The notes beneath the pieces are model-generated. The model did not search any database. It was not told where the DNA came from and saw only the letters and a program-made list of their open reading frames with translations. A DNA stretch of 64,000 bases from Lewinella sp. IMCC34183 (GTDB taxonomy: Bacteria > Bacteroidota > Bacteroidia > Chitinophagales > Saprospiraceae), in contig NZ_QMEM01000003.1 in assembly GCF_003390915.1 (NCBI RefSeq), positions 1 through 64,000 on the forward strand. Direction: 5' to 3'. The translations under genes were made by a program, and so were the position numbers. Positions within the stretch are counted from its first letter, which is position 1, and every line of letters starts with the position of its first letter. Shown here piece by piece: positions 60,893-64,000 of this stretch.

Positions 60893-61540
60893 TCAGTCGT
60901 CCTGCCGCTTGAAGTCCCCCCGTTTCCAGCCGTCAAAGAATTGCTTCCAGGCTACCGGACTGAAAATGTTCATGGGCGGGCGCTGTCCGATGTAGTAGGT
61001 CTGCCGGGCCTGCTGCCGCAGGTAGTAGCTGCCGTTCTCGGCCCCGGAGCGCGGTACGGTCTCCTGCAGGCGTTCCAGCTTGTCGGCGGAGAGATTCTCC
61101 GAGGCGCGCGACTGCAGCTCGGGGGTCACGTCCATGGCCAGAAACTCCAGCTTGAAATGCTCACGGCTCGGCCACGGAAATACGACGGCCTCGGGCAGGT
61201 CGATCGCATTGTAGGTCATCAGTTGCACGAGGCTGTACTTATCGTCCTCCAGGTCGGGGTCGATCACGAACTCCACGTCGTCGTACCCGAGGGCGCTGAA
61301 CAGGATGGTATCTCCCTTGTGAGCCACGATGCTGAAGAAGCCCTCCAGGTTGGCGTAGGTACCCCGCCCGTCGTCCTTGATGAGCACGGTGGCGTAGGGA
61401 ATGGGCTGCAATTGGCTGGTGGTGCCGTCTAGTACCATACCCGAGAACTGTACGAGCGGCTCGCCGTACTGGTCCACTAACTGGGCGTGCGCCGCGGAGC
61501 CGACGCCGAAACAGAGTAGGAAAAGGAAGAGGTACTTCAT
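60893..61540 (-). CDS. secreted protein with carboxypeptidase-regulatory-like domain
   Basis: A 215-residue exported protein. After the signal peptide (MKYLFLFLLCFGVGSAAHAQ) a CarboxypepD_reg-like beta-sandwich is visible (~30-115: FSGMVLDGTTSQLQPIPYATVLIKDDGRGTYANLEGFFSIVAHKGDTILFSALGYDDVEFVID). A helix-rich tail follows (LSADKLERLQETVPRSGAENGSYYLRQQARQTYYIGQRPPMNIFSPVAWKQFFDGWKRGD). This architecture is common among Bacteroidota envelope proteins of unknown role. It precedes the ABC exporter on the same strand by 72 nt with a strong hairpin between, so cotranscription is doubtful. Confidence 0.8.
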   Translation of the reverse strand: MKYLFLFLLCFGVGSAAHAQLVDQYGEPLVQFSGMVLDGTTSQLQPIPYATVLIKDDGRGTYANLEGFFSIVAHKGDTILFSALGYDDVEFVIDPDLEDDKYSLVQLMTYNAIDLPEAVVFPWPSREHFKLEFLAMDVTPELQSRASENLSADKLERLQETVPRSGAENGSYYLRQQARQTYYIGQRPPMNIFSPVAWKQFFDGWKRGDFKRQDD

Positions 61541-61641
61541 AAGCGGGGAAAACGTGATCGCCTTAAGGACGCGCCGATCGCGTGCCGGGTTGGATGGTCC
61601 TGATTTGTTAACGAATTATTTGTCGCAGGGGTTGTCCTCCC

Positions 61642-64000
61642 CTACTCCACCGAACTCAGTGCCCGCTCCAGCACGTCGAGCATGTCTTCCACGTAGGTGA
61701 CGGTCATGCCCTTCAGGTAACGGGACTCCACTTCACGGACGTGGCGTTCGTTGGACGCGCTCAATATTACCTCCTTCATGCCCGCCCGGCGGGCCGCCAG
61801 TAGTTTCTCCTTGATCCCGCCCACGGGCAGGACGCGCCCGCGCAGCGTGATCTCGCCCGACATCGCCAGGTAGGGCTTCACCGGCCGGCCGGTGTAGGCG
61901 CTGGCCATGGCCGTCAGCATGGTGACACCCGCGCTCGGCCCGTCCTTGGGCGTGGCGCCCTCGGGCACGTGTATGTGCAGGTCCTGCCCCTTAAGGGCCT
62001 CCTGGTCGATACCGATCTCGGCGGCCTTCGCCCGCAGGTACGAGCGGGCCGTGGTGGCGCTTTCCTTCATCACCGTACCCAGGTTACCGGTCTGCTGCAG
62101 CCCGCCCTTTCCCGGGCTCAGGCTGGCCTCCACGAAGAGGATCTCCCCGCCCACCTGCGTCCAGGCCAGCCCCACGGCAATGCCGGGCTGCTTACCTACG
62201 CGGTAGGGCTCGCGGTCGAACTTGCGGGGGCCCAGTACTTCCTCCAGTTGCTCCGGCCGCAGGGCCACCTGCTCGGCGTCCTCCATGGCGATCTCCTTGG
62301 CCGCGTAGCGCATCAGGCCGGCGATCTGCCGGTCCAGTGACCGGACGCCGCTCTCGCGGGTGTAACCATCTATGGTCTCCCGCAGCACGGCCATGGGCAC
62401 CTTCACCTGCCGCGCCTTCAGGCCGTGGGCCTGCCGCTGCTTCGGCACGAGGTGACGCTTGGCGATCTCCAGCTTCTCCTCGGTGGAGTAGCCGCTGAGG
62501 GTGATGATCTCCATGCGGTCGCGCAGGGCCGGCTGGATCGACTGCAGGCTGTTGGCCGTAGCGATGAAGAGCACCTTGCTGAGGTCGACGTCGAGATCGA
62601 GGTAGTTGTCGTGGAAGGTGGAGTTCTGCTCCGGGTCGAGCACTTCCAGCAGGGCCGAGGAGGGGTCACCGCGGTGGCTCTGGCCGATCTTGTCCACCTC
62701 GTCGAGGATGAAGACCGGATTGGCGCTGCCCACCTTGCGGAGCGACTGTACGATCCGGCCCGGCATGGCGCCGATGTAGGTCTTGCGGTGGCCGCGGATC
62801 TCGCTCTCGTCGTGCAGCCCCCCGAGGCTGATGCGGACGAATTTGCGGCCCAGGGCGTTGGCGATACTCTTACCCAGGCTGGTCTTGCCCACGCCCGGCG
62901 GGCCCAGCAGCAGCAGGATGGGCGCGCTCATGTCGCCCTTCAGCTTCAGCACGGCCAAGTGACCGAGGATGCGGTCCTTCACTTTTTCCAGGCCGTAGTG
63001 GTCGTCGTCCAGGGTCTTGGCGACGTCCTTGAGGGCAAAATTGTCCTCGGTGTACTCCCGCCAGGGCAGGTCGAGCAGCATCTCCAGATAGGAGAGCTGC
63101 ACGCTGAACTCGGCGACCTGCGGGTTCATGCGCTTCAGGCGGGTCAGCTCGCGCTGGAAGGTCGTGGCGACCTCCTCGGGCCACTGCTTCTTTTCCGCCC
63201 GCCCCTCCAGTTCGCCGATCTGCCGGTCGGTGGGGTTTTCCCCCAGCTCGTCCTGGATCGCCTTGATCTGCTGGTTGAGGAAGTACTGCCGCTGCTGTTG
63301 CTCGATATCGCCGCGCGTTTTGTTCTCGATCTGGTCGCGCAGCTCCAGGATATGCAATTCTCTACGCAGCTCGTTTAGCACGGCTTCGCCCTTGTCCGCC
63401 AGGTCGTCGATCTCCAGCAGGCGCTGCTTGGCCGCGGGCTCACCGTTGAGGTTGCTGGCGATGAAGTTCAGCAGCTGGCTCGGTCGCTCGATGTTGTCGA
63501 GCATCACGCGGGCCTCGGTCGGGATATTGGGGCTGAGTTCCACGGCCCGCACGGCCATGTCGCGGATGCTGTCGACGGTCGCCCGGAAGGTCAGTTCCTC
63601 GGTCGGCTGCCCGTATTCCAGCGGTACGATAGTGCCGGCCAGGTAGGGCGTCTCCTGGGTGACGGAGGTACGGCGGATCCGTTGCCCGCCCCGCAGTACG
63701 GCGGTGAGGCTGCCGTCGGGCATGCGCAGCATCTTAAGGATACGGGCCAGCGTTCCCACTTCGTAGAGGTCGTTGACCTCCGGCTCTTCGAGGTTGACGT
63801 CCCGCTGGGAGAATACGGCGATGAGCCGGTTGTCCTCCGAGGCCTTGTTGACGGCATTGATGGAGCGGTCCCGGCCGATATTGATCGGCGTGACGATGGT
63901 GGGGAAGAGCACGGCATTCTTGAGGGCGAGGATGGGGATGGGCCCCGGAACGTTGCCGTCCACGGGCTCCTCGTCGCCGTCCTCCAGGCCGAGGAACGGG
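61642..64000 (-). CDS. lon: ATP-dependent Lon protease (5' end outside the window)
   Basis: Cytoplasmic AAA+ serine protease that degrades misfolded and regulatory proteins. At least 785 residues are visible. The frame stays open to the right edge with an acidic lead-in ([11 protein letters not shown]), so the true start lies beyond 64000. Domains are the N-terminal LON substrate domain ([27 protein letters not shown] onward), a coiled-coil helical region ([25 protein letters not shown]), and AAA+ with [33 protein letters not shown] and [19 protein letters not shown]. The proteolytic domain has catalytic Ser in [13 protein letters not shown] and Lys in [10 protein letters not shown]. All key residues are intact. 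Confidence 0.95.
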   Translation of the reverse strand, partial: PFLGLEDGDEEPVDGNVPGPIPILALKNAVLFPTIVTPINIGRDRSINAVNKASEDNRLIAVFSQRDVNLEEPEVNDLYEVGTLARILKMLRMPDGSLTAVLRGGQRIRRTSVTQETPYLAGTIVPLEYGQPTEELTFRATVDSIRDMAVRAVELSPNIPTEARVMLDNIERPSQLLNFIASNLNGEPAAKQRLLEIDDLADKGEAVLNELRRELHILELRDQIENKTRGDIEQQQRQYFLNQQIKAIQDELGENPTDRQIGELEGRAEKKQWPEEVATTFQRELTRLKRMNPQVAEFSVQLSYLEMLLDLPWREYTEDNFALKDVAKTLDDDHYGLEKVKDRILGHLAVLKLKGDMSAPILLLLGPPGVGKTSLGKSIANALGRKFVRISLGGLHDESEIRGHRKTYIGAMPGRIVQSLRKVGSANPVFILDEVDKIGQSHRGDPSSALLEVLDPEQNSTFHDNYLDLDVDLSKVLFIATANSLQSIQPALRDRMEIITLSGYSTEEKLEIAKRHLVPKQRQAHGLKARQVKVPMAVLRETIDGYTRESGVRSLDRQIAGLMRYAAKEIAMEDAEQVALRPEQLEEVLGPRKFDREPYRVGKQPGIAVGLAWTQVGGEILFVEASLSPGKGGLQQTGNLGTVMKESATTARSYLRAKAAEIGIDQEALKGQDLHIHVPEGATPKDGPSAGVTMLTAMASAYTGRPVKPYLAMSGEITLRGRVLPVGGIKEKLLAARRAGMKEVILSASNERHVREVESRYLKGMTVTYVEDMLDVLERALSSVE

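Overview
The window looks like the chromosome of a GC-rich member of the Bacteroidota, most probably the Saprospiria (Lewinella-like). The evidence is a SusC/SusD pair with a hybrid two-component regulator, a type IX secretion C-terminal domain, a Bacteroidota-type ParE and Lon, start regions without clear Shine-Dalgarno sequences, and many copies of the Bacteroidota -7 promoter box TAnnTTTG. The species assignment is inference. No rRNA, tRNA, CRISPR array, prophage or insertion sequence was seen.

Layout. 1-186: 33-bp tandem repeats abutting parE. 187-8557: parE, an AsmA-like protein, an AI-2E-type permease, isocitrate dehydrogenase, a four-helix-bundle (S23/IVP-like) gene bracketed by inverted heptamer repeats, and an unknown membrane protein. 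8726-16051: cupin, lipoprotein, thioredoxin-reductase-like enzyme, Pif1/RecD-like helicase, then a decaying stretch (a cytochrome c pseudogene, a cytochrome-like protein that has lost both haem ligands, and a beta-barrel gene split by an in-frame stop), and an M15 peptidase lipoprotein. 16175-25998: S9 peptidase, DUF5060-type glycosidase, GT2, LutA-like protein, RavA-type ATPase, ribosomal protein bS21 and two unknown genes. 26189-38603: TonB-type barrel, Gmad2 lipoprotein, T9SS cargo, an FGE-like/ECF-sigma/membrane-protein operon, ATP-grasp protein, DoxX, IlvE and ApbE.

38657-50996 is a polysaccharide utilisation locus: clan-A glycosidase, two GH43 enzymes, SusD and SusC on the minus strand, diverging from a 1336-residue hybrid two-component regulator. 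The enzymes suggest an arabinose/xylose-type hemicellulose. The divergent region holds a 16-bp direct repeat spaced by two helical turns, a good operator candidate. 51060-64000: a HExxH-protease/propeller/barrel fusion, a 115-bp tandem array of eight copies, an orphan GH43, a GH15 enzyme, a second tract of the parE-side repeat family, an ABC exporter, a small secreted protein and a 5'-truncated Lon protease.

The most unusual signals are noncoding. A 20-base GC-rich word lies in the same orientation 65-113 nt upstream of four unrelated genes. Several -7 boxes sit so close to start codons that leaderless transcripts are likely. Two hairpins far apart share an 11-bp core. Several families of simple repeats start or end exactly at stop codons.
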